This document shows, one piece after another, positions 52,012 to 60,343 of a stretch of DNA of 64,000 bases. This DNA is from Flavitalea plasmicola (GTDB lineage: Bacteria > Bacteroidota > Bacteroidia > Chitinophagales > Chitinophagaceae). Each line of letters opens with the position of its first letter. The first letter of the stretch is position 1. The notes beneath the pieces are model-generated. The model saw only the letters and a list, made by a program, of their open reading frames with translations. It ran no database searches and was not told the origin of the DNA. A program made the translations under genes and the position numbers. The stretch spans positions 496,001-560,000 of the forward strand of contig NZ_JAUOTO010000007.1 of NCBI RefSeq assembly GCF_030546645.1, written 5' to 3'.

Positions 52012-53136
52012 ATGCATCTTCCCGACCTATATAAAAAAGCCTACGACCGCGAATTCTTAGACATCGAAGAAGGCGTATTCCTTTTTCAGAACGCTCCCCT
52101 CACCGAGCTGATGTACCTGGCAGACGAGCTGCGTAAAATGCAGGTTCCGCACGGAAAGGTCACCTGGCAGATCGACCGTAATGTCAATACCACCAACGTT
52201 TGCATCGCCAACTGCAAATTTTGCAACTTCTACCGCATTCCCGGTCATGCCGATGCCTACATCACCGACATCGCTACCTACAAAAAGAAAATAGAAGAGA
52301 CCTTTCGCTGGGGAGGAGATCAGCTTCTCCTGCAGGGAGGACATCACCCAGGGCTGGGATTGGAATTCTATACGACCCTGTTCCGCCAGCTGAAAGAGCT
52401 TTACCCCACCCTGAAGCTGCATACGCTGGGACCTCCCGAGGTAGCCCACATCTGCAAGAAAGAAAAAATGAGCCACCATGACGTGCTGACTGCCCTGAAA
52501 AAAGCAGGAATGGACTCACTGCCCGGCGCAGGCGCCGAGATCCTCGTGGACAGGGTACGACGCCTCATCAGCAAAGGCAAATGCGGTTCGCAGGAATGGC
52601 TGGACATCATGCACGAAGCCCACAAGCTGCATATCACCACCTCCGCCACCATGATGTTCGGACACGTAGAGACCCTCCACGAACGATTCGAACACCTGGT
52701 GAAGATCCGGGAGGTCCAGTCCAGGAAACCCGCCGAAGCAAAAGGCTTCCTTGCCTTTATACCCTGGACCTTCCAGGACGTCGATACCCTGCTCACCCGC
52801 ATAAGGGGCGTACACAATCTCACTACCCCGGAAGAATACATCCGCATGATCGCGCTCAGCCGCATCATGCTCCCAAATGTTAAGAATATCCAGGCATCCT
52901 GGCTCACTGTAGGCAAGCAGACCGCCCAGCTGTGCCTGCACGCAGGCGCCAACGACTTCGGAAGCATCATGCTGGAAGAAAATGTGGTAAGCGCCGCAGG
53001 CGCCCCTCACCGCTTCACCGCCAAAGGTATCCAGGAGGCTATCCGGGAAGCAGGTTTCGAGCCCCAGCTGCGCAACCAGCAATACGAATGGCGTCCCCTG
53101 CCGGCAGCCATGGAAGAGCAGGTCATAAACTACTAA
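52012..53136 (+). CDS. mqnC: Cyclic dehypoxanthinyl futalosine synthase (MqnC), radical SAM
   Basis: A radical SAM enzyme of the futalosine route to menaquinone, cyclising dehypoxanthinyl futalosine. The 374-residue product from the ATG at 52012 (MHLPDLYKKAYDRE) has the 4Fe-4S motif CIANCKFC after DRNVNTTNV, the GGDQLLLQGGHHP loop, LPGAGAEILVDRVRRLIS and TTSATMMFGHVETLHERFEHL, all typical of MqnC rather than MqnE. A frame reaching back to 51916 adds an unlikely leader. Menaquinone is the electron donor expected for the alternative complex III encoded in this window. Other mqn genes are not here. Confidence 0.92.
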   Translation: MHLPDLYKKAYDREFLDIEEGVFLFQNAPLTELMYLADELRKMQVPHGKVTWQIDRNVNTTNVCIANCKFCNFYRIPGHADAYITDIATYKKKIEETFRWGGDQLLLQGGHHPGLGLEFYTTLFRQLKELYPTLKLHTLGPPEVAHICKKEKMSHHDVLTALKKAGMDSLPGAGAEILVDRVRRLISKGKCGSQEWLDIMHEAHKLHITTSATMMFGHVETLHERFEHLVKIREVQSRKPAEAKGFLAFIPWTFQDVDTLLTRIRGVHNLTTPEEYIRMIALSRIMLPNVKNIQASWLTVGKQTAQLCLHAGANDFGSIMLEENVVSAAGAPHRFTAKGIQEAIREAGFEPQLRNQQYEWRPLPAAMEEQVINY

Positions 53137-53199
53137 CAGTCATGGGCTAAGTATTTACCCTTGTTTTTTTGTAGTTCCGGAAACTTAAACGGAGAATTT

Positions 53200-53207
53200 T
53201 ACGTTTG
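53200..53207 (+). promoter_or_regulatory. Candidate -7 box of the hybrid kinase gene
   Basis: TACGTTTG matches TAnnTTTG and lies 23 bp before the ATG at 53231. The nearest TTG upstream (53169-53171) is 28 nt away, further than the consensus. Confidence 0.35.
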
Positions 53208-53230
53208 TTAAGAACAGCTTTACAATATCC

Positions 53231-56200
53231 ATGAAAAGCCCGTTCCGCAAACTTATACGTATATCGGTCATTTTGTTTGTGCTGGTACTCCTGTTCAATT
53301 TCTTCGGGTACTACATAAATCACCTTAAATCATTAGAAAACAGGGAGTTAACAGAGGCCATCAACCAGTCGGGCCGGCAACAGTCCCTTAGCCAGCTCAT
53401 CACCAGGGAATGCATCCTGCTGCTGAACGATCCCGGGAAAAAAGCGATGCCCGTACTCCGGGATTCTCTTTCCCGCCACCTGGCCGCCTTTCAGGCAGGG
53501 CGGGAGCTCCTGCAAAAGCAAGCCGGCGGCGCCAAGCCGCCCGTCCCGGATAAGATCTTCCAGATCAAGCTGTTATTATCCAGCTCCCAGCAGTCCTATC
53601 AATCCCTGATGGCCGTCGGGCAGGAGCTTGCCCAGGGCGATTCGGCATTGATAGCCATCAACAAACACCTCTACCTGCGCGACCTGCTGCACAGCGAGGA
53701 GCAATACAGCGCCTTGATGGAGCAGGTCACCGCCTACTATTCAGCGCTGGCGAACGATAAGAACAGCGAGGTGTCTACCATCGACACCGGCAAGTTCATT
53801 TCCCTGGTCATCGCCATCATCTGCATGGCCCTCCTGGTACTGGAGCCAGCGTTCAAAAAAGGAGAAACCAATTATAATGAGCTTCAAAAAGCCCGCAATG
53901 AGCTGCTGAATGAAAAGAAATTCCTGGCTTCTATCCTGCAATCCCAAACCAACTATGTCATCCGCATCCACCGGAACGGCCATTTCACCTATACCAATCC
54001 TGCTTTTCGCAAAACCTTCGGATATACGGAACAGGACCTGCAGCATATTCTCTTCTACAACACCATCTTTCCAAAGGATCTGGCCCGCTGCAAGCAGGTT
54101 GCCAACGAATGCTGGAACAATCCCGGGAAGATCTCCCGCCTGCTGATCCGCAAGCCGATCGGCCAGTCCCGCCAGTTCCTCTGGACAGAATGGGAATTCC
54201 TCGCCCTCCAGGACGAAGATGGACAGGTCAACGAGATCCAGGGCATCGGGCTCAATGTCTCGGAAAAGCTGCAAACGCAGCAGGTAAAGGAAGACGCCAT
54301 CCGCACGCTCTCCTACGCCATGACCTACGCAAAAATGGGCTCCTGGAAGCTGGACTTCGTCACCGGCGAGCTTTCCCTCAGCAAGGAATTCAAAGCGCTG
54401 TTGGCCATGGACGAAGAAGATCCCGATAAGATCTCTATGGACACCTTCCTCAACACCTACGTAGTCCCGGAAGACTTCACCCTGGTGTCCGATGAGCTGG
54501 CAAGGGCCATGCAGCACAAAGAGAACACGGGTTACGAGAACGCCCTCTCCTGCCGCATCATCACCAAACAGGGATGGATGCGGTACCTTTCCATAAAAGG
54601 CAGGGTGACGGACGAACAGGTGCAGTTCGGCATCGCACAGGACATCACTTCCCAGAAAGAATCGGAAAATGCCCTGCTCAACAGCGAGCAGAAATTCCGC
54701 CTGCTGGCGGAGAACTCCGAGGACATCATCAGCGTTCATGCCATCGACGGCACCATCTGGTACCTCTCGCCCTCCGTAAAGACCGTCCTGGGCTATGAAG
54801 TGGACGACGTCATCGGAAGGTCCTTCGAATATTATGTCCATCCCGACGACCGCCAGAAATTCCTCAAGGCGGATCAAATGCCCTCCTTCTCCGGCCAGGA
54901 CAGCATCATCGTTCGTTACCGCATTCTCCGCAGTGATGGCAGCTACATCTGGCTCGAGACCATCATCAAGCCCATCGTGGATGAAGAAGAGCTGGTGAAG
55001 GTCATCTGCACCTCCCGCAATATCACGGACCGGAAGATCGCGCAGGAAAAGCTGAAGAAAAAAGATCAGCTGCTGCATGCCGTAGCGCAGGCCACCCACT
55101 CGCTGCTGATCAACACCGACCTGGACCAGGCCATCAAAGAATCCATCCAGACCCTGGGTAACAAAGCCCTTGTCGACAGGGTCTACGTATTCCAGAACCA
55201 TTTCGACGCTCCTCAACAGCAATGGTTCACCACTGAGACTTACGAATGGACGGAAGACCCCGCAAAGCTCCGCATTCACCAGTCCAACGTAAAGGATATC
55301 CCCTTCGACAGCATAAAAATGATCATCCAGCCCCTGCTGGCCAAACGACCCTTCGTCAGCTACAAGAGCAAAGAGGGAGATCCCCAGCTGGTGGAGATCT
55401 ACAACCGCAGCACCGTCCTGTCCTCCGTCGCCGTCCCGATTTTTCTGAAGGACGAGTTCTGGGGCTTTGTAGGTTTCGACGAATTGAAAAAGGAAAGGGA
55501 ATGGTCCGAGGCAGAATTTTCCATCCTCCGCTCTTATGCCTCCTCCCTTGCCGCAGCGATCGAGCGTAAACAGATCGAGGTGGAGCTGGTGCAGGCAAAA
55601 GAGCTGGCCGAATCCGCCAGCCATGCCAAGAGCGAATTCATGGCCAATATGAGCCACGAATTGCGTACGCCCATGAACGGTATCATCGGGTTCACGGACC
55701 TGGTGCTGACCACCGAATTGCAAAAAGCCCAGCGCGATTATCTGCAGAATGTAAAGAAATCGGCGTATGGCCTGCTGGGCATCATCAATGATATCCTGGA
55801 CTTCTCGAAGATCGAAGCCGGCAAGCTGCTCATCGATCATATCCTCTTCAAGCTGGACGAGCTGATAGAAGAGACCATCGACATGCTTACCCTTAAAGCT
55901 TTTGAAAAAAAGCTGGAAATGCTGTACAAGGTCGACCCTTCCATCCCCTCTCAATTCCTGGGTGACCCCGTCCGCATCCGGCAGATCGTGGTAAATCTCC
56001 TGGGCAATGCCATCAAGTTCACCGGCGACGGGGAGATCCTCGTGTCCATCCAAAAGGCAGGGGAGACTTATCAGCACGAAGGCAAACAGTATATGAAGCT
56101 GTCCATCCGGGTACAAGACACCGGCATCGGCATCCGCAAGGAGAAATTGCAGAAGATCTTCGAAAGCTTCACCCAGGCCGACACCTCCACCACCCGCAAA

Positions 56201-57181
56201 TACGGCGGCACGGGATTGGGCCTCACCATCTCCAGGAGCCTCTCGGAGCTGATGGGCGGCCACCTGACAGTGGAAAGCGAGCCCGCTAAAGGCAGCGCGT
56301 TTACGCTGCACCTCACCCTGGAAGTAGCCAACCAGCAGCCCGAAGTCCTCTTGCCGAAAGATCCGCTGCTGAGAAGAGTGCTCATCGTGGATGATAATAG
56401 CTCCAACCGGGAGCTCATGAAAGAGAACTTCGGATATTTCAACATCCCCGCCGATGCGGTCCCCAACGCCGCCGCCGCTCTGGCCTGTATGAAAGAAGCC
56501 ATAGAGAAAAAGGAACCTTATGATCTCGTCGTCACCGACCACCTCATGCAGGGAATGGATGGCATCACCCTGGTGAAAGAAATGAAAAAGGCGTTCCGCG
56601 GCCAGGAACAGTCGTTCATCCTGATGCTGTCATCCCCGGAAAAAAACATCTACCAAAGCGAGGCGGTAAAAGCTGGTATCAATAAATTTCTCTCGAAGCC
56701 CGTGAAAATGCATGAGCTGCACGCCACCCTCCTTTCCCTCTTCGAAAAGAACTTGCAGAACGACAGCCTGCACCCCTCCCTCCCCAACAACGTGGAAAAG
56801 ATCACCGAACCCACCAGCGTTATGGTGGCCGATGACGACCCCATCAATATGCTGCTCATCTCCGAAGTCCTGCGCAGGATGGGTTTCGAGGTCATACAGG
56901 TCAGCAATGGCAGGGACGCTCTCGACAGACTGCCCCACTGTGAGCCCGTCATCATCTTCATGGACGTCAATATGCCCGAAATGGATGGCTATGCCACCAC
57001 CCGCGCCATCCGCAATATGCCGGAGCCTTATTGCAATATCCCCATCGTCGCCCTCACCGCCGATGCGATGAAAGGCGACCGGGAAAAATGTCTGGACGCC
57101 GGCATGAATAACTATATCTCCAAGCCCTTCCGCCTGGAGGAGATCGACGAAGTGCTGCGCGCCTACATCCTCATGGTATGA
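53231..57181 (+). CDS. Hybrid sensor histidine kinase with PAS, GAF and two receiver domains
   Basis: A 1316-residue membrane sensor. Order: helix 1 (IRISVILFVLVLLFNFFGYY), a periplasmic helical sensor (about 30-185, PilJ-like in spacing), helix 2 (FISLVIAIICMALLVL), three PAS/PAC units (about 228-620; ENSEDIISVHAIDGTIWYLSP is the third), a GAF domain (about 625-785; SSVAVPIFLKDEFWGFVGFDE), HisKA with His809 in FMANMSHELRTPMNGIIGF, HATPase (DTGIGIRKEKLQKIFESF, GGTGLGLTIS), receiver 1 (VLIVDDNSSNREL, Asp1103) and receiver 2 (VMVADDDPINM, Asp1245 in FMDVNMPEMDG). No output domain is present, so a separate Hpt or response regulator must complete the relay. Confidence 0.95.
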   Translation: MKSPFRKLIRISVILFVLVLLFNFFGYYINHLKSLENRELTEAINQSGRQQSLSQLITRECILLLNDPGKKAMPVLRDSLSRHLAAFQAGRELLQKQAGGAKPPVPDKIFQIKLLLSSSQQSYQSLMAVGQELAQGDSALIAINKHLYLRDLLHSEEQYSALMEQVTAYYSALANDKNSEVSTIDTGKFISLVIAIICMALLVLEPAFKKGETNYNELQKARNELLNEKKFLASILQSQTNYVIRIHRNGHFTYTNPAFRKTFGYTEQDLQHILFYNTIFPKDLARCKQVANECWNNPGKISRLLIRKPIGQSRQFLWTEWEFLALQDEDGQVNEIQGIGLNVSEKLQTQQVKEDAIRTLSYAMTYAKMGSWKLDFVTGELSLSKEFKALLAMDEEDPDKISMDTFLNTYVVPEDFTLVSDELARAMQHKENTGYENALSCRIITKQGWMRYLSIKGRVTDEQVQFGIAQDITSQKESENALLNSEQKFRLLAENSEDIISVHAIDGTIWYLSPSVKTVLGYEVDDVIGRSFEYYVHPDDRQKFLKADQMPSFSGQDSIIVRYRILRSDGSYIWLETIIKPIVDEEELVKVICTSRNITDRKIAQEKLKKKDQLLHAVAQATHSLLINTDLDQAIKESIQTLGNKALVDRVYVFQNHFDAPQQQWFTTETYEWTEDPAKLRIHQSNVKDIPFDSIKMIIQPLLAKRPFVSYKSKEGDPQLVEIYNRSTVLSSVAVPIFLKDEFWGFVGFDELKKEREWSEAEFSILRSYASSLAAAIERKQIEVELVQAKELAESASHAKSEFMANMSHELRTPMNGIIGFTDLVLTTELQKAQRDYLQNVKKSAYGLLGIINDILDFSKIEAGKLLIDHILFKLDELIEETIDMLTLKAFEKKLEMLYKVDPSIPSQFLGDPVRIRQIVVNLLGNAIKFTGDGEILVSIQKAGETYQHEGKQYMKLSIRVQDTGIGIRKEKLQKIFESFTQADTSTTRKYGGTGLGLTISRSLSELMGGHLTVESEPAKGSAFTLHLTLEVANQQPEVLLPKDPLLRRVLIVDDNSSNRELMKENFGYFNIPADAVPNAAAALACMKEAIEKKEPYDLVVTDHLMQGMDGITLVKEMKKAFRGQEQSFILMLSSPEKNIYQSEAVKAGINKFLSKPVKMHELHATLLSLFEKNLQNDSLHPSLPNNVEKITEPTSVMVADDDPINMLLISEVLRRMGFEVIQVSNGRDALDRLPHCEPVIIFMDVNMPEMDGYATTRAIRNMPEPYCNIPIVALTADAMKGDREKCLDAGMNNYISKPFRLEEIDEVLRAYILMV

Positions 57182-57188
57182 CCGCCGT

Positions 57189-57875
57189 TCATAGTATGAA
57201 CCGGTAGCCTACCCCTTTGATAGTAATGATCTCCAGCGAATCATCCTCTTTCAGGTAGCTTCTTATCTTGGTGATATATACGTCCAGGTTACGGCTGTTG
57301 AAAAAGCTGTCATTGCCCCAGAGCAATTGCAGGACATCTTTCCGGTCGATCACCTTATCCCGGTGCGCATACAGGAATTTCAACAGCTCATTCTCCCGGA
57401 AAGATAGCTTCCGCTCCGCATCACCCAGCGCCAGCACCTGCCGCTTCCAGAGAAACCGGTATTTTCCAATGCTCACCGGGCCATCCGATAACGCAACAGC
57501 AGCACCTCCTTTGCTTCGCAGCGTGTTGTGGATCCGTACGATCATCTCCTCCATGCTGAACGGCTTCCGGATATAATCATTACCCCCCAGGGTAAACCCC
57601 CTCACCACATCCTCTGTCCTCCCCTTGGCCGTAACAAAAAGGATCGGCACTTCCTTGTCCAGGCCGCGGATCTCCTCCGCGATCTCAAAGCCATCCTTAT
57701 TGGGCAGCATGACATCCAGTACGCATACATCGGGACGCAGCTTCGTAAAGGAAGGCAGCACCTTCGCCCCGTCATTTTCCATGACCACCTCGAACCCCCG
57801 GCTTTCCAGGCTCTCTTTTACGATCTTGCCCAGGAATAGCTCGTCTTCAACATACAGCACTTTTATTTTACGCAT
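57189..57875 (-). CDS. OmpR/PhoB-family response regulator
   Basis: A 228-residue two-component regulator. The receiver domain starts KVLYVEDELFLGKIVKESLESRGFEV, with the phospho-acceptor Asp in VCVLDVMLPNKDGFEIAEEI and the conserved Lys in NDYIRKPFSMEEM. The C-terminal winged helix includes LSFRENELLKFLYAHRDKVIDRKDVLQLLWG and RNLDVYITKIRSYLKEDDSLEI. The ATG at 57875 overlaps the kinase stop by 8 bp; the longer frame to 58079 lies inside the kinase gene and is rejected. It acts with the adjacent kinase. Confidence 0.95.
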   Translation of the reverse strand: MRKIKVLYVEDELFLGKIVKESLESRGFEVVMENDGAKVLPSFTKLRPDVCVLDVMLPNKDGFEIAEEIRGLDKEVPILFVTAKGRTEDVVRGFTLGGNDYIRKPFSMEEMIVRIHNTLRSKGGAAVALSDGPVSIGKYRFLWKRQVLALGDAERKLSFRENELLKFLYAHRDKVIDRKDVLQLLWGNDSFFNSRNLDVYITKIRSYLKEDDSLEIITIKGVGYRFIL

Positions 57876-59445
57876 ATCCACGGGGAATTTTAATAGTGAA
57901 CTCACTTCCGACGCCTTCCTTGCTGCGGACCATGATCTCTCCTCCATGCCGCTGTACGACATACGCCACATAGCTGAGGCCGAGACCATACCCTTTGACG
58001 TTATGCTGATCCCCCATCGGCACACGAAAGAATTTTTCAAAGATCCGGTCCTTATAGTCCGCGGGAATGCCGATGCCATTGTCCCCGACGGTCAGCAGAA
58101 GAAAGTCCGGCTCCCAGTGGATATTGATCAGCACCATGATGGGAGCAGCCTTTCCATACTTCAAAGCATTGTCCAGCAGGTTGAAAATGACACTGGTAAA
58201 ATGCAGCTTATCCGCTCGCAGAACGTATTTGTCCGTACGGATATGCGCAGGTTCCACTTTTCCTTTTCCCGTATCGCCGCTCTCTTCAGCGCCTTCCGCC
58301 GCCTTCCCCCCGTCGTCCCCGATCTTATTCCTTCCCGGTCCCACCACTCTGATTCCCGGCTCTTCAGGTCCCGCTGTCAAACGGACCGTGGCCTTGGATT
58401 TCTCGAATTGCAGCCGCATCGAAGTCATTACATCCTTTACCAGCACCTTCATATCGAACTCATCCTTCCTCAGCTCGATCTCCTGCCTTTCATAAAGCGA
58501 CAGCTTCAGCACCTTATCCACCAGCAGGGACAACCGCTGCAGCTCATGCGTACTTATCTCCAGGTATTCCCTGGTACGCACCGGATCCTTCAGGGCATCG
58601 AATTCCTTCAACGCCTCCACCGCCACACTCACCGTCGCAATAGGCGTCTTTAGCTCATGGGTGATATTGCTGATAAAATCATTCTTCAGCAGGATCAGCT
58701 TTTGCTGCCCCCGCCAGTTGCGGTAAAGTAAAAGGAAAGAAAAGATGGTGACTCCCACCAGCACCAGGGAGAACAACGCCTGCGGACCCAGCCGCCGCGC
58801 CGTCAGCCAGAAAGTATCGCCCAGCCGCAGCTGATAGCTCATGGGATTGGCAAATCCAAGGATCACCCGCTGCTCCGCACTGTCCTGAAAAAAAATATTC
58901 TTCTTCCTGTCCACCGGACCCACCAGCACCGTGAAAGGCGTCCGGATACCTTCACGGTCCAGCACCTGTCTGAACTTTGCGTCGATCTCCTTCACCGTAA
59001 CAGAATCCTGCAGCGAATCCACTCCCGACAGGAAGTCGGCGACGCTTATTCCGGCGCCGCCTCCAGGACCGGACGCCCGGTAGAATATCCGGTGCATACC
59101 TGAATCCGGCAGATCATCGACGCCCTCACTCGCCCCGGCCCTTCCACTGACGCTCACCACCACGGCACGACGTTTCTTCCCCGCACTGTCCATCGTCACC
59201 TTGTCCCGTATGACAGTCGCCATATTTTGCAGACCCGAAGGATCCGGCATGATATGGAAGGTAGTATCGAAATGCAGCTTGGTGGCCTGCAGCTTAAATA
59301 GGGTCTCCCGGAAAAGCAGCTGGGTACGCAGGGTCAGCACCTTGCTCTCCTCCGCATAGCTTTTTTTCAGCCAGTATGCCTGGAAAAGCACGATCGCAGC
59401 GATCGTGAGCACCATCAGCGTTATGGATATCCTGAGCTTGTTCAC
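57868..59445 (-). CDS. Sensor histidine kinase, partner of the OmpR-type regulator
   Basis: A 525-residue membrane kinase: helix 1 (ISITLMVLTIAAIVLFQAYWL), a periplasmic domain of about 200 residues, helix 2 (ALFSLVLVGVTIFSFLLLY), HisKA with His263 in FISNITHELKTPIATVSVAVEAL, and HATPase motifs NALKYG, VGDNGIGIPADYKDRIFEKFF and GYGLGLSYVAYVV. An insertion rich in Gly, Glu and Lys (GRNKIGDDGGKAAEGAEESG) interrupts the domain between HisKA and the N-box. The regulator gene overlaps its 3' end by 8 bp. The ligand is unknown; the divergent GLPGLI gene and nearby permeases are candidate targets. Confidence 0.94.
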   Translation of the reverse strand: MNKLRISITLMVLTIAAIVLFQAYWLKKSYAEESKVLTLRTQLLFRETLFKLQATKLHFDTTFHIMPDPSGLQNMATVIRDKVTMDSAGKKRRAVVVSVSGRAGASEGVDDLPDSGMHRIFYRASGPGGGAGISVADFLSGVDSLQDSVTVKEIDAKFRQVLDREGIRTPFTVLVGPVDRKKNIFFQDSAEQRVILGFANPMSYQLRLGDTFWLTARRLGPQALFSLVLVGVTIFSFLLLYRNWRGQQKLILLKNDFISNITHELKTPIATVSVAVEALKEFDALKDPVRTREYLEISTHELQRLSLLVDKVLKLSLYERQEIELRKDEFDMKVLVKDVMTSMRLQFEKSKATVRLTAGPEEPGIRVVGPGRNKIGDDGGKAAEGAEESGDTGKGKVEPAHIRTDKYVLRADKLHFTSVIFNLLDNALKYGKAAPIMVLINIHWEPDFLLLTVGDNGIGIPADYKDRIFEKFFRVPMGDQHNVKGYGLGLSYVAYVVQRHGGEIMVRSKEGVGSEFTIKIPRGYA

Positions 59446-59510
59446 GGGACAACGAACCTACGGTTCCTTTTGCTAAAAGTAGAAAAAAGGCGCTTGCCGC
59501 CGTCAAAGCA

Positions 59511-59530
59511 TTAACCTTAATTAACATTAA
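59511..59530. promoter_or_regulatory. Tandem 10-bp direct repeats, candidate response-regulator site
   Basis: TTAACCTTAA (59511-59520) is followed directly by TTAACATTAA (59521-59530), with a third TTTAACCTCC at 59541. Direct repeats at one helical turn are the usual site form of OmpR/PhoB-type regulators. They lie between the kinase/regulator pair and the divergent GLPGLI gene, about 40-60 bp upstream of the latter's -7 box. Confidence 0.55.
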
Positions 59531-59568
59531 ACCAATGGCCTTTAACCTCCTTTACCCCGTCCCAAAAA

Positions 59569-59576
59569 TAGATTTG
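59569..59576 (+). promoter_or_regulatory. Candidate -7 box of the GLPGLI gene
   Basis: TAGATTTG matches TAnnTTTG and lies 18 bp before the ATG at 59595. No TTG -33 element is present, which suits a promoter that depends on an activator bound at the repeats just upstream. Confidence 0.45.
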
Positions 59577-59594
59577 TGACTTAAAACCACACTC

Positions 59595-60341
59595 ATGACC
59601 CCTGGTAAAAAATTACTGCTGACTGTCCTGTTCTTCCCCAGCCTCCTGGCCGCACACGCCCAGGTAAAAGAAGGCCGCGTCGTATATCAGCGGAAAGTGA
59701 ACATGCACCGCCGCCTGGAAGACCCCAGCATGAAAAGCATGGTGCCGGAATTCAGTATCTCCAAAGTGGAGCTGCTCTTTTCCTCGGATCAATCCCTCTG
59801 GCGCAATATCAAGGAAGAAGAGGACATCCGCGACCAGGCAGGACAGGACAACAACGGCCCCATGATCCGTATGCGCTTCGGCGGCGGCGACGACCAGACA
59901 TACAAAAATTACAGCGAAGAAAAAATGATCCAGCAGCGGGAGATGGGCCCCAAAAAATACATTTTTGAAGACAGCTTCCCCCGCCAAACCTGGAAGCTGG
60001 AGGCCGACACCCAGACCATCCATGGCCATCTCTGCAAGAAAGCCGCCTGCAAGGGTCAGCAAGGCAACGCCATCGTCGCCTGGTACGCCGAAGACCTGCA
60101 GTCACCCTCCGGCCCCGAAGTCTACGGCGGCCTGCCCGGCCTGATCCTTCAGCTTGACAGCAATGACGGAGAAATGGTCTACACGGCCGTGGAGATCAGC
60201 GGCACATTCGACCGCAAGCTGGTGCAGGCGCCTACCGATGGTAAAAAGATCACCCGCGCAGCTTTCAAAAAAATGATGGAAGAGCAGTTCGGCGATGGCG
60301 GACCCGGCGGCAGGCCCACTATCCGCATCATCCGGCAATAA
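59595..60341 (+). CDS. GLPGLI family protein
   Basis: A 248-residue exported protein of the GLPGLI family, found almost only in Bacteroidota and of unknown function. It has a signal peptide (LLLTVLFFPSLLAAHAQ), an early strand VKEGRVVYQRKVNMHRR, the middle block KYIFEDSFPRQTWKLEADTQTIHGHLCKKAACKG, and the signature YGGLPGLILQLDSNDG. It is divergent from the two-component pair, with candidate regulator sites in the gap, and convergent with the permease gene (2 bp gap). It may be a target of that two-component system. Confidence 0.9.
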   Translation: MTPGKKLLLTVLFFPSLLAAHAQVKEGRVVYQRKVNMHRRLEDPSMKSMVPEFSISKVELLFSSDQSLWRNIKEEEDIRDQAGQDNNGPMIRMRFGGGDDQTYKNYSEEKMIQQREMGPKKYIFEDSFPRQTWKLEADTQTIHGHLCKKAACKGQQGNAIVAWYAEDLQSPSGPEVYGGLPGLILQLDSNDGEMVYTAVEISGTFDRKLVQAPTDGKKITRAAFKKMMEEQFGDGGPGGRPTIRIIRQ

Positions 60342-60343
60342 AG

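Noticed and set aside
53741-56542. 933-codon open frame on the minus strand
   Set aside because: It lies wholly inside the hybrid kinase gene, whose domains are unmistakable, and its translation shows no family motifs. Long antisense frames are expected in GC-rich genes with this codon bias.
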